Part shown: in pieces, positions 37,661-51,280 of the stretch
Layout: each line of letters opens with the position of its first letter
Position numbering within the stretch: position 1 is the first letter of the stretch
DNA from: Atopsyche davidsoni
Lineage: Eukaryota > Arthropoda > Insecta > Trichoptera > Hydrobiosidae
NCBI GenBank assembly: GCA_022113835.1
Contig: JAILWY010000027.1
Location: 8,186,501 to 8,250,500, forward strand
Length of the DNA stretch: 64,000 nt
Direction of reading: 5' to 3'
Notes under the pieces: model-generated
What the model saw: the letters and a program-made list of their open reading frames with translations, nothing else
What the model was told of the DNA's origin: nothing
Databases searched by the model: none
Made by a program: the position numbers and the translations under genes

Positions 37661-40600
37661 GACCCCACGATAATGGCCCGCATACTCTGTGCTATGTGAA
37701 TTTATGTTTTTAATAAATGTCGTAACATATAGGGGTGAGAATCTACACAGCACGTATGATTGACTGTAATAGTGAAGCATAAATAATAGGAAATTATTTA
37801 CAATTATTATATAGTGTGGGGGAAATACCCGGCGAATAATTTCACATATTAACTCATGTTTGTTACATTACAATTTCATTGTAACATTCCACAGAAATAA
37901 AACATTATCATGCATAGAAATTATTTTGATTTCTGAAAAGATCATCGTACAACATATTTTTAAAAAGTGGGAATTTTAAATGTGCTTATTTATGTTTTAT
38001 CTCCAGTGTAATTTTTAATATGCGAATGTATAAAAAAAATAGTCTTTGTATGTTCCGCACTATAATTATATTTTTATTACTTTTGTGGAAGATTTTTTTA
38101 CAAAATAATTAAATATTAACGCGTCCTTTTCCCAAATTCGGTAAAAGGAAGCAGTCGAGTTGTCCGCTCGCGCCAGTCGCCGGCTCCAGTTTTTTACGGC
38201 CTAGTGATTGAACGATCGCGTGCCTGTCGCAAGTGGTTATCCGTACGGGGAGCACTGGACGGAGTCAGCAGCACTGACCTACTGCGGGCGTCTGTTTCCA
38301 GGGGAGCCCCCTGAGTAATAAACCAACAATAAATAATTACGAAACAAACGTTTGTTCTATTTAATTCGGAATGATTGGAATAATCACAAAGTTTGAACTT
38401 GAAATCAAAATTCATTCGTGCATATCTTTTTTACTTTATGTATATTACCACTGCCATCCGGGTATCGCCTGGATGAATATAGCATTTTAAAATCTGTCTG
38501 CACTATTATATTCATATTTATAATAGGACGTTTAAAAATGTAAAATTATTGAATGTAAAATCACCGCCACCCGGGCATATACGAATCGTTGGTGACAAAA
38601 TAACGAGTGTGGTGTCTAGTGAAAATAATGAGAGCAGAGCTAGTAAATAAAGGTTAAGCGTATTAAAGTTGGTATTTTCTTTGTATGTGAAACTAAAACT
38701 AAGCATATTAGGGTCGGTCGACATTCAAATCCCGTACATAGTGAGTCACTCTTTGTTATTTCGCCCGGCGTAACGAGACAGTTGAAATGGTCCTGTTTTA
38801 TGATATCACTCGAGCCCGCGCGCTCTGGCCTGTGGCTAGTGTAAATTGTTGTACATTCATAAACAGAATATCCTTTTTTGTCGCATTTAATGGATTGGCT
38901 TTGCAGTCGAGTTGGCAGAGAGCGCCTCGAGCAGACGAATGCGATTTGCCTCTGACAGGGGAGCGCTGACGTGTCAATTATGCACTAATCTGAAAGTTAA
39001 TTCGCTTTGAGACTTTATTATTAGTTACCAGAAATGCTACTTATTGTCACTCCTCTTGTTGTACAAAATTGGCACTGTTATTACACAAATTATTATTGGA
39101 TAGAGGCTTTTCCGCTTAGAAGATTTTCTTTTGAGGTACTCATCATGGCTTAAAATCTTTCTCAATATACAAATTTGGTTATTTCTTCAGTATTTCTACT
39201 GTTAACATTACAATACTACGGTATTTCCCTACACTCATTCATTGCTTACTTTCCCCATTGCTTTGTTTTACATTTCCAACTGTGTATCTTTCTATACTAA
39301 GCCGGAACTATAAGAGTTTTTTGAGGGATTTGGTATCCGAAATCCATAAAGCATGCACTGATCAAACACTTATTTTCAACACACTATAAGAGGCTGCGTT
39401 TGAAGATCGTGTTTACTCAGACGGCCGAGTATCTCCACCTTAATTTGCTTTTCCAAGTATTTCCGTTGTATTCCGCCATCTTAGGATATCCCTTCTCACA
39501 TAAGGTATTTGTCAAAGTCTTATATTCATTCTACTTTATTTCCTTGGTACTTTGATATACCGGAGGTAAGCTGCTCGGTGCAGCTTCATACTCGTTTTCA
39601 TCATGTGTCGTATCTGACCTCAAAATATGCCACCCAAATGCTATGATATATCAATGGTTCTAATTATTAACAAAGACAATCTGTTCATCTGCCTGTTAAT
39701 TTAAATTCGACTTAACACACATCTCTTGAACATTGTGGGTGATTTTTTTTGGGCCTTGTAACAATATAAAACACTTATTTTCGCACTGATGTACATATTG
39801 AACGGTGTATAATTTGTCTCCCGCGGAGTTAACACGTACCTGCATTTTATTATAGCTGAACACTGATAGAGTAAATTGCGATTAGGACGTCGTGTAGTGT
39901 AGAGCAAGTATGCGTGTTCCGTTGCTTATCTATCAGTTAATCGCGAACATAACGTCGGCACAAGATGTATGTCGATACTGTCCACCGCTAGTATCCCAAT
40001 AAATTTCCCCAAGTCGCATATTTCGCCGTAACCAGATCATGTTGGACACGGTACGATCTAATGGCACCATGTCCAACAATGAAGCTATCTGGCACAAGCT
40101 GAGAGCACCAGCCGAGAGCACCGGCTCCATGTAGGGAGCGCAGCCGCCGCGCATACCAACGAGCGGCCCAGGGTTAGACGGCACCACCTATGGAGAGATA
40201 TTCTTACGGCGACGCAGGGGATTTATTGTCTTTGCAGCGCACCGAGTGCCAAAAATATTCGTTCACGCTTCCTGCACACTGTCCTTGTACGCGGTACTAA
40301 TAACGCATTCAAAAATATTCACAAGATTACATTTGCAGCTAAAAGTTTGGCTACTCTGACCTCTTGGCTACTCTACTCTACTCTCACCCAAACATATTTT
40401 CTCTTTCAATTTCGTAGCCATCCCCTCAATAACAAAAAAATACAATGAATGTTTTTTCAATATAACGATAGCTTTGATATTTGAATAAATTAGTACATAT
40501 ATATAAATATAAAGTTACATATAAATATATGTCACAACCGAAAAAACTGGGACTCGTTGCCTTTGTACCGAAAACTTTAGAATCAAACAAAGCCTGCACG

Positions 40601-43600
40601 AATTGATTGAAATATTTCCGTGGTCCAAACGACCTGTCGTTGGTTGAGTGTTTTATGGACTCGCTTACAGTGTGACATTAGCAGGAACACAAAAGCGCTA
40701 AATTATTAGATACCTGAAATAAGATTAGTCCGTGACTACATCACTTCAATGATAATCAACGATTACTAAGAACTCGGGATGGCGTCGATTTGAGTCAAGA
40801 TTCACAGAATTGTTTAGAAATTTTGAGGGATTTATAATCATGTTCCTCTGAACAATTAAACGTTGCTGAACCTTGGTGTGTGTGACATGTTTTCTCTTTT
40901 CATCGTCTAACGTCTGTGGAATGTATGTGAACTATTTCTGAAGAATTTAACAACGGAAGTCATCGGTAATAGTAGTCAATTTTCATCATTGATAATTAAG
41001 TGATCTTTTAAAATCAACGTCGATTCTAAAAATAAATATTGTTGTAATTGTCCAAGCATGCCGTTATAGTATTGTAAATATCTTACCTACAACAGTTATT
41101 ATTCGTTAGGACGTTACTTCTAAAATATACGTGTTGATAAGTAGAAAATATATAATAGTTTATGAATACAATATGGTTGTCACTATAAAATTGATATGAA
41201 AATATAAAACATGTATTTCATTGTATTGTGTTTCTACATGTTCAAAAGTCTGTGCTTGTAATACTTCATTTTTAGAAAACAATGTTTATCGTATAGTAAT
41301 AACCATATTTTTCATATTACGCTTCTGTTAAACCAAACTATCGATACAATAATATTGTTGTTTTGAAGCTTCGGATGCTGCGGCTCTAAATCAATTCGAT
41401 AAAGTTCTAAATATCTTCATAGTTCAGGTACTGGCAGGGATGATAGCAATAAATTCATTTCCAACATGCACGCATAGCCAGCCGGAGGAGAGGGCACCTC
41501 CACGGAATGCTTTATGCCTTCATCGCTTATAATCTTGCCGACGCCGACTTAACGAGTGTTAAGGTTTCACGGTACAGTTCATTTACATGATTTAATGCGT
41601 TCCCCCCGAAAAATACCTCCTATTTTATTATATAAAAAAAACAATAAGACACAGTGCATTCTTTTTCGGGAAGTTAAATTATTATATCTTTTCACACGAG
41701 AGTTACGGTGCATTGAAATTGATGGCTTTCTTAAGGAAAAAGAAGAAGAAGAATAACATAGTTTTTTTTTTATTATGCATATAATATTTCTATGGCACTT
41801 ATGTTCCTATGTATGTATATTTTTTTAAATATAAACCTTTTCGATGTCAACGCACTATAATTGATTTACTTTCTATATTTTTATAATGATTATATGCCTG
41901 TGTGACAAGACCCGTTGCTTGTTTTAACTACTTTAAGCATTTTTAAAGAGGTTCTTCAATCCACGATCATTAGTAATTACTATCTCTTTGGCTACGATAG
42001 CTCCTTCCTGCATTTAGTATTTATTTTCATACACAAATATTAACCAATTGATATAAAATTATCCATCACTTCAAGTGTATAAGTTAAATAACCAATATCT
42101 CATTAGATGGCTCAGGAGCGATTATAGCTATCCACTAAGTAAGATTTATTTCGATTCATTGCATTTAAAATGGCGGAATATAATCAAACATTCGAATTCC
42201 TATTGATGAATAATGCAAAGTATTTGTTTACATTTTGCGCCCTCTCGCTTTTCCTCGCCGATCAGATGATCACGAACAGACTTGGTACAAAAACAAAACT
42301 GCATAGCTTGGGAATTCTGGTCGCAGACAATCATGCCCGCGGATAATTAATGAATACGCCGCGGATATCGTAAGAAATCGTGAACTGGGTTAGTCCCCGC
42401 CGGTCGCCTTTCTTCGCCGCGAGATTTCATTTCACCCGAGCCTCGCTGCAAAGCCATGGGAACACGCGTAAGCCTGCCAGCTTATAAACATTCTCGTTTT
42501 CGTTTGTCTACTTTGTGATTGTTCGCTTTCTTACCTGACACTCATTTTTTATATACTCTATTGTATTGTTTTCCATCCAAGAGTTGTGATATGGAAATGC
42601 AGTGTTAGGAACTCCAGTCGGTCACTCTTTATGCTTTCACGATTGGAGAAGTCTTAAACGAGACGCAGTTTCTTTTGTTCATACAATCTGTATAAATGTA
42701 TTGTAGGATTGCAAGGTCTGGTTCGTAGATGTAGTGCGGCAGGAACTGGAGGCGGATGGGGAAGAGACGATGGCGTGTTCGTAGTATTGTGTAGTCAGGG
42801 GACGAGCACAATAATCAGCACAACGTTTAAATTTGAGCCGCTGTTTCAAATTAAAGTTTATTTATACCCCGCGTGACGGACCGTCGTCTGTCGGCTTGAG
42901 CAAGGTGTATTCACCTGGGGACCCGTGACGTCAGCGAATGCTTGTACGAAGGTGATACCACACTTTCAACTACTTTGATATAATATTAAAAAATATATTG
43001 TAATATGAATCAAAATGGCACGTTTTGTATACACAGTCTGTTTGAATTGAGTATATTTACTTATGTGTGCATTTTGAAAATCATTTTTATTTGTTACACC
43101 TTGTAAATAATATTGCTCCAACTAATCAAAATATAGAAGAATCGATCTTTCTGCTACTTGTCAATCAACGGGACAAAGCCTGAAGAATATTATTACGATT
43201 TTTTTTACTCTGGTATTTTCACTCTTATAAAAATGACTTGCAGTATTGTTTGTAATGCTAAAAAACTAAAAACTTTTACTTTGAGTACTTCATGTTATAT
43301 TGCTACAATGTCATTACGAAACTTATTGTTGTGTTTGTTTATTAAGTAATTCTGTGACTAGTATAAGTTCGTTAGATATTCAACGGTTCTTGTTTTGCAG
43401 TTTGTATGTGAGGACAAATAGCATTCGTCTCGTACGGTTTCAGTATTTTTTTGTAATACTCAAAGCTGATTAGTACACATTATTTATGAACAGATTACAA
43501 TGTCTGCGTTGTTTTAAATCCGCTTGTTTTTTTAATTAATTTTCGTGAGAACGTTGCATTGAATAGTTCAAATGATATTATCACGTTTATTTCACAGTGC

Positions 43601-44309
43601 GTACTGCTTTATCTGGCCAGTGTTTGTGGGCGAGAAGTGATATTTTTATTCGTTTTTCAGAACTGTTAAGTGTCTAAGGAATTCTCTCTAGAATTCCAAT
43701 GCCGGGCGAGGGAATTTATAGGCATAATGTATTGTTATGAGACGACGCGGTCTGGTGCAGACGGCCTGACTTTAGAATGTAATATATATGTTTGTGTAAG
43801 TACATTCAACAGAATCATAATGATTTTGGTTTTCCAATAAATTATTCATATGTCATTCCACCCGTGATATCTATTATTTTTAAAGAAGTCTATCTATAAA
43901 TTATAGATTTTTAATACTGGATACCTTCAAAAAAAAAAGTAAACAGCAAGTGCATTAGCTACCTTTGAAAATAACTATGAAATATCTTATACAATTTTGT
44001 AGTTAACATTTTACTTAGGCTTATAAGTAATTAATGTATGTATTTTGATTATACGATCGTATAAATGTTTATTAAGAATATATAAGATAATGACCAATAA
44101 ACTTTGCTCTCGGCCCCAATGTGCGTCAATAATCTTGTCGTACAAACTTAGTTTGTAAGTCAATGTTTTGTGTCTATGCTGTGTGCAAACCGAGTTGAAT
44201 TCAAGACTGCCTATTTTTTTTCCAGTAAACCTGCATTTTAGATATAACAACATATTTAGAAGACATGTGATGCGTATAAAATATATTTATTAATTGCCAC
44301 TGTTTGCCG
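37661..44309. other. Mixed AT-rich stretch with islands, no gene seen
   Basis: CpG-rich islands are at about 38150-38290, 38760-38980, 42240-42480 and 42860-42960. The last carries a CRE palindrome (TGACGTCA, 42926-42933) and TTTATTTATACC upstream. A hairpin-forming GTTGGACACGGT / ACCATGTCCAAC pair lies at 40041-40077 inside a GC-richer minus-strand open frame (39933-40187) with no recognised domain. A perfect 8-bp-arm palindrome GGAATTCT-CTCT-AGAATTCC is at 43678-43697. Confidence 0.5.
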
Positions 44310-44660
44310 GCGCGCCATAAATCCAAGCATTGGAATAGCTCGAGTGTTGGCAAGTAACGGCTGTCGGCACGGCCTGTGTTTACACAAGGAACTAGTTATC
44401 GGTGGATTTATTTAGCAGCTTCCCCGCAGGTGCGTCGGGAGGAAGTGCGGCCGCTGTTTGCTCCGCGCCGGGCGCGTGCTCGGAAATATTCAACAAAAAT
44501 GGGACGGACGGGTTATGGAATTTGCAAGTGTGAATTTGCATCTCAAAGCCCTGCGCCAGCGGAGGCCGTCGCGACTCATTTTGGAGGACCGCGAATTACA
44601 ATAAGCAAATGTTTGCTCGCCCGTACCGACGCGACTCGGCGACTGAATTGGCTCAGAGTT
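44310..44660. promoter_or_regulatory. Large GC-rich conserved-element-like island
   Basis: CpG-rich blocks (GCGGCCGCTG, GCGCCGGGCGCG) are interleaved with a POU octamer (ATTTGCAT, 44534-44541) and GAATTACAATAAGC. An open frame of 97 codons crosses it without a domain. It is enhancer-like by appearance. Confidence 0.28.
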
Positions 44661-45084
44661 TGTGAATGACGACGTAGCGCAGAAATTTAAATAATAAATA
44701 TTCTGTTAATTATAAAATTTAACATTTTTGTTTATGGTGTATGTGGAAACCCTCTGACTATCCGTATCGTATCCCCGAGCCCATTGAGGTCTGCCGCAGT
44801 TAGAAGTGTAAGCGATATTTAAAAATAGCACTTTAATAAGTGAGAGTATCATTGCACTTATCTATAAGCAGTCTGAGTGAAAGGCACTGACTTTATTATA
44901 TCCTCCTATTTGATTTTGTCAAAACTTGCGGCTTCCGCTTGTATCTATACTTGATAAGCTGATGCTGAATCTATACTTGATGGCTGTTAAAAATGACGGG
45001 GACTAACGGTGTAGAAAGTTTTTTTTATTCACAATGATAATTTATTTAGAATGATTATTCCAAGTTGCCTCTTTTAAGCCCTCT

Positions 45085-45205
45085 ATACACGTCGTGACAC
45101 AATATGTAACCGATATGCAATTAGCCAAAACTGTATACAACACCCAAAATATGGACGCTATTGGGTTATTGTAAATCGATTGCAAGTTGTTTGGCTGCGT
45201 GTGTG
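45085..45205. mobile_element. MITE family copy D (about 120 bp, both ends)
   Basis: The left end is TATACACGTCGTGACACAAT, then GTAACCGATATGCAATTAGC. The centre is AACACCCAAAATATGGACGC then TATTGG. The right end is ATCGATTGCAAGTTGT then TTGGCTGCGTGTGTG. The order of parts equals that of copy A, with more substitutions, so this copy is probably older. Confidence 0.6.
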
Positions 45206-45349
45206 CATTTATATTTTAACTTATCGACAAAATTGACGAGTAAGTTATACTTACCTGTTTTATACGGTGAAGATAACTTCAATATTTTAAATAAATTTTT
45301 TCCACGTGTTTAATTTTATTGGTGACCGGATTCGCCAATCTTTCACGTT

Positions 45350-45600
45350 GGCACTATCAAACGAAGATAACTTTCTCCCCTGGAAGAGACACAGGCATTG
45401 TCCCCGGCGAGTGCTCTCCGCGCCTGACACAGATTTTATTCATTCCTCTGTAATAGTCCGCCCGCCTTTGTGAGAGAACAGTTTTGTAGTCATTAACCTG
45501 GCCGTGAATTCTAAACACGCCGATGTTTGTTTCAAATACCTTTGTGTGTTTTTATGTTTTGCTTTTTAATAAAGTAAATTGAACGTGACGCCGGCTTTAT
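45350..45600. promoter_or_regulatory. GC-richer island with homeodomain cores
   Basis: It contains CTCCGCGCCTGACAC, CAGATTTTATTCATTC, GTCATTAACCTGG and CACGCCGATG blocks and no open frame of note. It is enhancer-like by appearance. A further island lies at about 46110-46270. Confidence 0.22.
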
Positions 45601-47149
45601 GCGTTACGTTTTTGTTATTTGTGTTTAAATATTTTTTTTATGTTACTAGAGCGTTGTAAGGGAGCACAGAGTCAACTTATGCTTATTTGTATTATTTATA
45701 CTACTTTGAATTTCCTGAACGCTTGAAAATAATCTTTATAAGTATATAAATTAAAACACGTATAAATTTGCAAAATTTATTGTGATAATTTGTATGTTTA
45801 TTTCCGTATCAATTTACACGACTCGCAGAGTTCAACATCGTAGAGAGTAACATCGCGTTGTTATCTCCAGTTTAATTTATTTTATGTAAAATTCATGAAT
45901 GCAGCCGATCATTTTAAATGCAAAGATCTTTATACTAAACACACAAGCATCATACATAACCACTGCATCTTAATTTCCGTGAGATTCTAATGTATATATA
46001 TTTTAATATAAATTAACAATCGCGTCTCTTAATATTCACTAAAGGTCACATCATGCGGAAACTAGGCAATATTTTTTTTATTTTCGGCTTAAACTAAGCC
46101 TAGTTGCGACTGTCGCAGTTTCCGGCCATTTCTCCCCCAGCCCGTGAGGCACAGGAATTCTGGAGAAGCTCCCAGCAACGTGCACTCCTGGCCACTCCTG
46201 AAAATAAGAAATAGCCGTGAAATTATTTTGACCCGTCCGGGCCGGAGAGACCACTCACGTTGAAGATAATGCATGCGTGCGTATTATAACTATGGAGATG
46301 TGACTACAGTGTGGCCGCACTGATCTTTATACATAGTTAAATATAGAATTTTGTATTTGTAACCAATGTTTAACCCGCAAATGCAGCACACGCTTATCAT
46401 TAAAATATTTACTGAAAATAACATACATACATACAATTTTACAGGACATAAACTAAAACACTGTGCATAGAAATATTAACAATATAAATAAATAATTCAA
46501 ATTAATAAACGTCCATGTCATAGATTAACAAGTTATTTGTAATTGTTAAATGTTAATGTCGTGAGGTTAATATGCCATTGTCAGTTATTTTATTATTTTT
46601 TTGACAAAAAAATTTCCCAACCTATTGCATACGAATAAACAATTAATATGTAGGTTAATGTTGCACAAATTAAGAGTGAGATTGTTTGTTATTGAGAAAT
46701 ATCACTTCTTGAACTAAATTAGTGTGTTTGTTTTGTCAGATATTGAAAGTTTTATGCAATACTGAAATCTAGATTTAAATAAAGTAAATTGTAATCAAAT
46801 TTCACATAAACAAAATTATCAGGAGCTGGTTGATTCAAAGATGCAATAGGCATTTGATTAATTTATTATTGCTGTAGTTTTGACTGTTTTTTTATATTTA
46901 CATTTATCTTAAAACCAGTTTCAACGATTTTGAAAAACAGTATTTGATTCAGAACTATTCATATGAATTCTATAGTAAAACTTACTTTCACATGCTGAGT
47001 TGTTCACTAGAGCAGTTAATGTCATTATTGACGTATTCACTGCGCAATAACCCAAACGTCTTTTGAAAAACAAATCATTTTGCATTGTATCTCCAAAGGT
47101 AATATTTATTTTGTTTCCCAATAAGTCGCATACAATATCCATTCATCGG

Positions 47150-47189
47150 TCAATACTACGTAGTATACTTCGATACTATGTAGTATTGA
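47150..47189. repeat. Palindrome-in-palindrome (17-bp arms)
   Basis: TCAATACTACGTAGTAT (47150-47166) and ATACTATGTAGTATTGA (47173-47189) are inverted with one mismatch around a 6-nt loop. The cores ATACTACGTAGTAT and ATACTATGTAGTAT are themselves perfect or near-perfect palindromes, so the unit is also a tandem duplication. It lies about 50 bp left of a SINE head and may be a transposon end or fold-back scar. Confidence 0.65.
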
Positions 47190-47238
47190 TCACCAAACGT
47201 CGATTATCCGACAAGACCCGTCTATCAGTTCAGGCAAT

Positions 47239-47304
47239 TGCTCTAGTGGTCTAGTGGGTTTGTAAAGCGAGACGCCTCGCCCGGCACTCGCGGGTTAAAA
47301 CTCA
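47239..47304 (+). mobile_element. tRNA-derived SINE head
   Basis: TGGTCTAGTGGG fits the pol III A-box (TRGYNNAGYNGG) at all but ambiguous positions. About 45 bp downstream GCGGGTTAAAACTC is a decayed B-box/T-arm, with a GACGCCTCGCCCGGC anticodon-arm-like stretch between them. The cloverleaf is not intact, so this is not a functional tRNA gene. Confidence 0.45.
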
Positions 47305-49308
47305 CTTCAGCGCCCACCGGCGTAATAGTTTCACCTTCCGGTAATTTTAATGCGTAAGGTTTTTTCTTCTGCTCAATTTGTACGCGGAATGGAAAAAAAC
47401 TCAAACAGTTAAGTATTAATTCTTTTTTGTCGGACTATTACGCTGGTATTGTTTGCGGTTGCTCGTTCGCTTTACCGCTAGCAGAGAACGTCGCGATATA
47501 AATTATACTACGTTATACGGTTACGTGATGTGATTTTTGATGTCCACGTTTGTATCATGCCACGTGTGACGAATGCGTTGGTTATGGCCTTAGGTTTTTT
47601 AATAAGCATTAAATGATAGGCTGTCCTTTCTACACGGCTGTGGTAAGAACGGAGTTGTCGCATCGTTCTTCATATTAAACGTGCTTTACTATCTATGCGC
47701 TGAATATTAAGCTCAGCATTACGAATAATAAGTTATGCTGACACATACAACATCTGCATCTCTGAGATGGTAGTTGGATATGAAAGGTTGGATGTTAAGA
47801 TTGTGTGACATCTTATTCGTTTGGCGATCGCTTTAAAGTATTTTTAAAAAATCACAGCTATTAAGAGAAGGTTTTTATCTCAAAACCTGAATCCAACAAA
47901 TATATTATAATATATACTACTTTATTGTCAGTATTCAACTTTTGAAACACCAAAAAACCTACTATTGTTTAGAAAAACAAAATTTTAGCACACCTACAAT
48001 TTAAATATTTTATTTGTCTTCGTGAATATTGACATACCTCAGCTATCATAGGTCAAGTTGTAAGATTTAAAAATAATGTAACTTTAAATCTCTCATACAA
48101 AATCAGTAGTCACTAGTCACGTTGCTTATCGCACATTTCGGACGTTTTTGTTGTGTACCACGAGTAGAAAAAAAAACACAATGGGAACGTAAAAAAATCC
48201 AGTCACGGTTCGTCGATTCTAGGAAGGGATCGGTACTAGCGGGTCCTTTGCGGTCTATTCCACTCGAAAGCGAAACCTCTTTCGTTTCAACACTTCGAAT
48301 AATATTTACAATATATTGAATTACAATAATTGTATTATTAATTTGACACAAAACGATCTGTGCTAATATTTTGTACAATTCCACTACTAAATGATGTGAA
48401 CAAAACAAGACTGATCAAGTGTCGTGATTTACGTTGTTATAATAGTCAACAATAAGTATATATAAGTCATAAGAGGAAGTAGTCACCGTTGCGTTGACGT
48501 CTTTAATTTAGTTGATTATTTTTTTTAAATTAAACAAATAACCCGTTGATTCGTCATAATAAATAAAAGGAAAGTTTTGTCAGGATTATCGATTATTAAA
48601 TACCCAACTGAGCATTAACATAACGGATATTGTTGTATAAAACTTTTTATATGTTTTTTTATACGTGGGACAAAATTTCTAAAGAAATATGAGTATGGAT
48701 ATATTTTTTATATCATACTCGTTGGTTTACTTTAGCGGTGGTCATATGATATCACATGGGTAATTCTTTGACCACCATGAATCCATTCCAACGATTATAT
48801 GTTAAGCTGAGCATACACACACCGACTGCGAGCCGTTTGGTGTCTTGCTTCGATAATTTCGATAACAGTATAATTTAAATGGTTTATACGTACTTGTATA
48901 TTCATGTAAAGCTTTTTTTTCCATTGACAATTTTACAGTCGATTCTACACCAAGATAATAAAAATAACACCAAAAAATACTATTGTAGTTTATTAACATC
49001 TTGCTAAATTCATTTTGGGAATGGGCAGATTTTTAATTTAATGGCATTTGTCTTATTTTTATATTAATTATATGATAATTGTTATAAAGGCTATATTTAT
49101 AAATGTAAAATGTCACGGTGGTTGTTGCATAACAATACTTTTATAATAGTTCCCATTTATACTTTCGATTTGTAATTATATTTTTGTGTGCAAATTTTTT
49201 TATCATTGGTAATTCGTATGTTTTTCTGTCGCCGTGTCGTTTAAATATGTATATTTTTTATCAAACGTGAATGCAATATGTAGTAATCCATGACAATAAG
49301 AGAGTAGT
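47305..49308. other. AT-rich non-coding stretch, no gene seen
   Basis: Short overlapping frames at 48103-48408 have no domain. CATACACACACCGACTGCGAG at about 48811 vaguely recalls a MITE end but lacks the rest. Confidence 0.5.
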
Positions 49309-49451
49309 TACCTGTGAGGTCCCGCTGGTCCTGGTCCCCGGCCCGCTGACCTCGTCCCCGGAGGCATCCTCGAGATCTCGTCAGCGGCGACAGCACCTGC
49401 CCCGCGCTCCTCAATGCTGAAGACTCGCTGTCGATTATTTATGTCGACCTG
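49309..49451 (-). other. Possible GC-rich exon, minus strand
   Basis: On the minus strand a GC-rich island ends in CCTCACAG|GTAACT, a good 5' splice site. It starts after ATAAATAACAG (acceptor-like but with no pyrimidine tract). One frame is open throughout, beginning VDINNRQRVFSIEERGAG, rich in Gly/Ala/Pro/Arg later, with no recognised domain. GC-rich DNA often stays open by chance. It could be a terminal exon of a minus-strand coding or long non-coding RNA, or only a regulatory island. Confidence 0.22.
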
Positions 49452-51180
49452 TTATTTATATTTTTGTTTTAAAGCGTTTCGTGGTTTTTAAACGCTCTTT
49501 GATTGGATTTTGTATTGGTTTTTTCGTTACAAAATGATTTATTGATTTAAATCCTGTCTTCCGAAAAACACATCTGATGTGAAATACAAGATGGTGAATT
49601 ATTGTTCTATTGATTGATTTTTTATAGTCATTAGTTTCTAGCGCTTAAAATAATAAATGAAAAAAAAATATTTTTTAAATTATTATATATTTATTAATCT
49701 TTTTTTTAAAAGATGCCTTATATTTTGAGACTACCGTGATATTTTTAATTTACTACTATTTTTACATTATTTGAAAAAATATATTTAATCTACATAATCA
49801 AAAATATAGTCTTGAGGATTATCAATATTTGAACTAAACATAACCATTTTAATTAGATTTTATTGATGTGCACATTACGGCTAAACCTGTACCGTATCGT
49901 ATAAATAAACAAGATCTTAATTAAAAAATATGTAATGTTCTAAACTATTGCTAGTTATATATTTTAAATAATTTTGTCATATTTTTTTATGATCACTTAT
50001 TATTTATCTTAACTCTTGAATACATTATGATTTTTGTAAATTAGAAAAACTCGTAAGTTAATTTTATTGTGCATATTCATTAGGAAGTGTTGCGCTATCT
50101 TCTTTGTATGAAATTAATTGTCGTAAAACTATTTTTGTTTATGTAAAACAGTGAATTTTTATCGCGAGATAATATTCCCAAACGAGGCGCTAAAATTCTC
50201 ATTAAATCAACAAAATTCTTTTTTATTATTATATGATTTTAAAAGCTTTACAAAATTGTGAAATGCTCACGTTTTTTTATGGCCTTGCTGGACGGAAATT
50301 CCCTTCATCTGCGTCAACAAACTCAACACAAATTATATAAAACTTTTATAATGTTAATTTATAGATATGGTATTCAATGAGATTATTTCAAACTCGTGCT
50401 TTGCTTTATGAATTAACAACGCATGAATAACACAAACGGTTGTATACGCAGTGCAAGCCTTACACCCCAGTGTATTAATAAACTGCGCGATTGAATTACG
50501 GTCGGTTTTATAATTGATAATAACAATTTACACTCATAATTTAAACGACTGGAAATCAAAATAAATTTGTGTTTTTCAATAAAATTGTGCAAGCTGTGAG
50601 AATTCCTCAAATATAAAAAAATATATCGTAAGTTTTATTTTATATCATTTTTATCCTTCGTGTCATTAAAATTCTATCGCAAACGAATTTTCACATTCAC
50701 TAGTCGCTCGTACGATCTGGGGTTGGCAAAGAGTCTCAAATAATTGGTGCAAGAACGAATGTTGAATTCTAGTTATATTGTTATATCAAAAATACATTTT
50801 AATGGACTGATGACCAAGAGCTTTTTAAAACAGAATATTGAAACAAAAAAAACGAACAGCCTTGAATAGGTTAAGGATAATACGATTGTAAATACTTTCG
50901 CATTTCAAGAGTTTCGTCAGTGACAAAGCTCAAGAAGAAGCGAGAGCGATTACATTTTTTTAAATGTGTTTTACTCATCTGCCTATTTATATTTGTTAGT
51001 TATATTACAAATCGAGTAAATCAGTCGTAGATATTTTTTGCTTTATACACCTTACGTCCTAATGCTTCTATGCAACTCTTTTTTGTTATTTCTTTCGTGT
51101 GAATAATACACAATAAATTCTTAGTGTTTGAGTATTTATATAGTTTTGAAACACAGACCGTTATAGGTCGGCGTCGATGT
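49452..51180. other. AT-rich non-coding stretch, no gene seen
   Basis: Very AT-rich (about 49.6-50.2 kb) with no structure beyond short A/T runs. Confidence 0.55.
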
Positions 51181-51229
51181 GTATTCCATTGGGGTTTATT
51201 CACGGTCGGCTCGTTTGCAAGGGCGGGGT

Positions 51230-51280
51230 ATGGTGGGCCCGCCGGTGGACGCGGCAGGTGAGTCGCCGGCCCGGGCGCAG
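51230..51280 (+). CDS. Possible first coding exon in CpG-rich block
   Basis: An ATG at 51230 inside a sharp GC island opens MVGPPVDAAGESPARAQ and runs exactly 17 codons to CGCAG|GTAAGC, a near-consensus 5' splice site in phase 0. A second strong donor GGCAG|GTGAGT lies within it (GT at 51258). Two good donors so close suggest a real alternative-donor exon or a TSS-proximal exon, possibly non-coding. No acceptor with a pyrimidine tract lies immediately upstream, so it would be a first exon. The product is not recognised. Confidence 0.28.
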
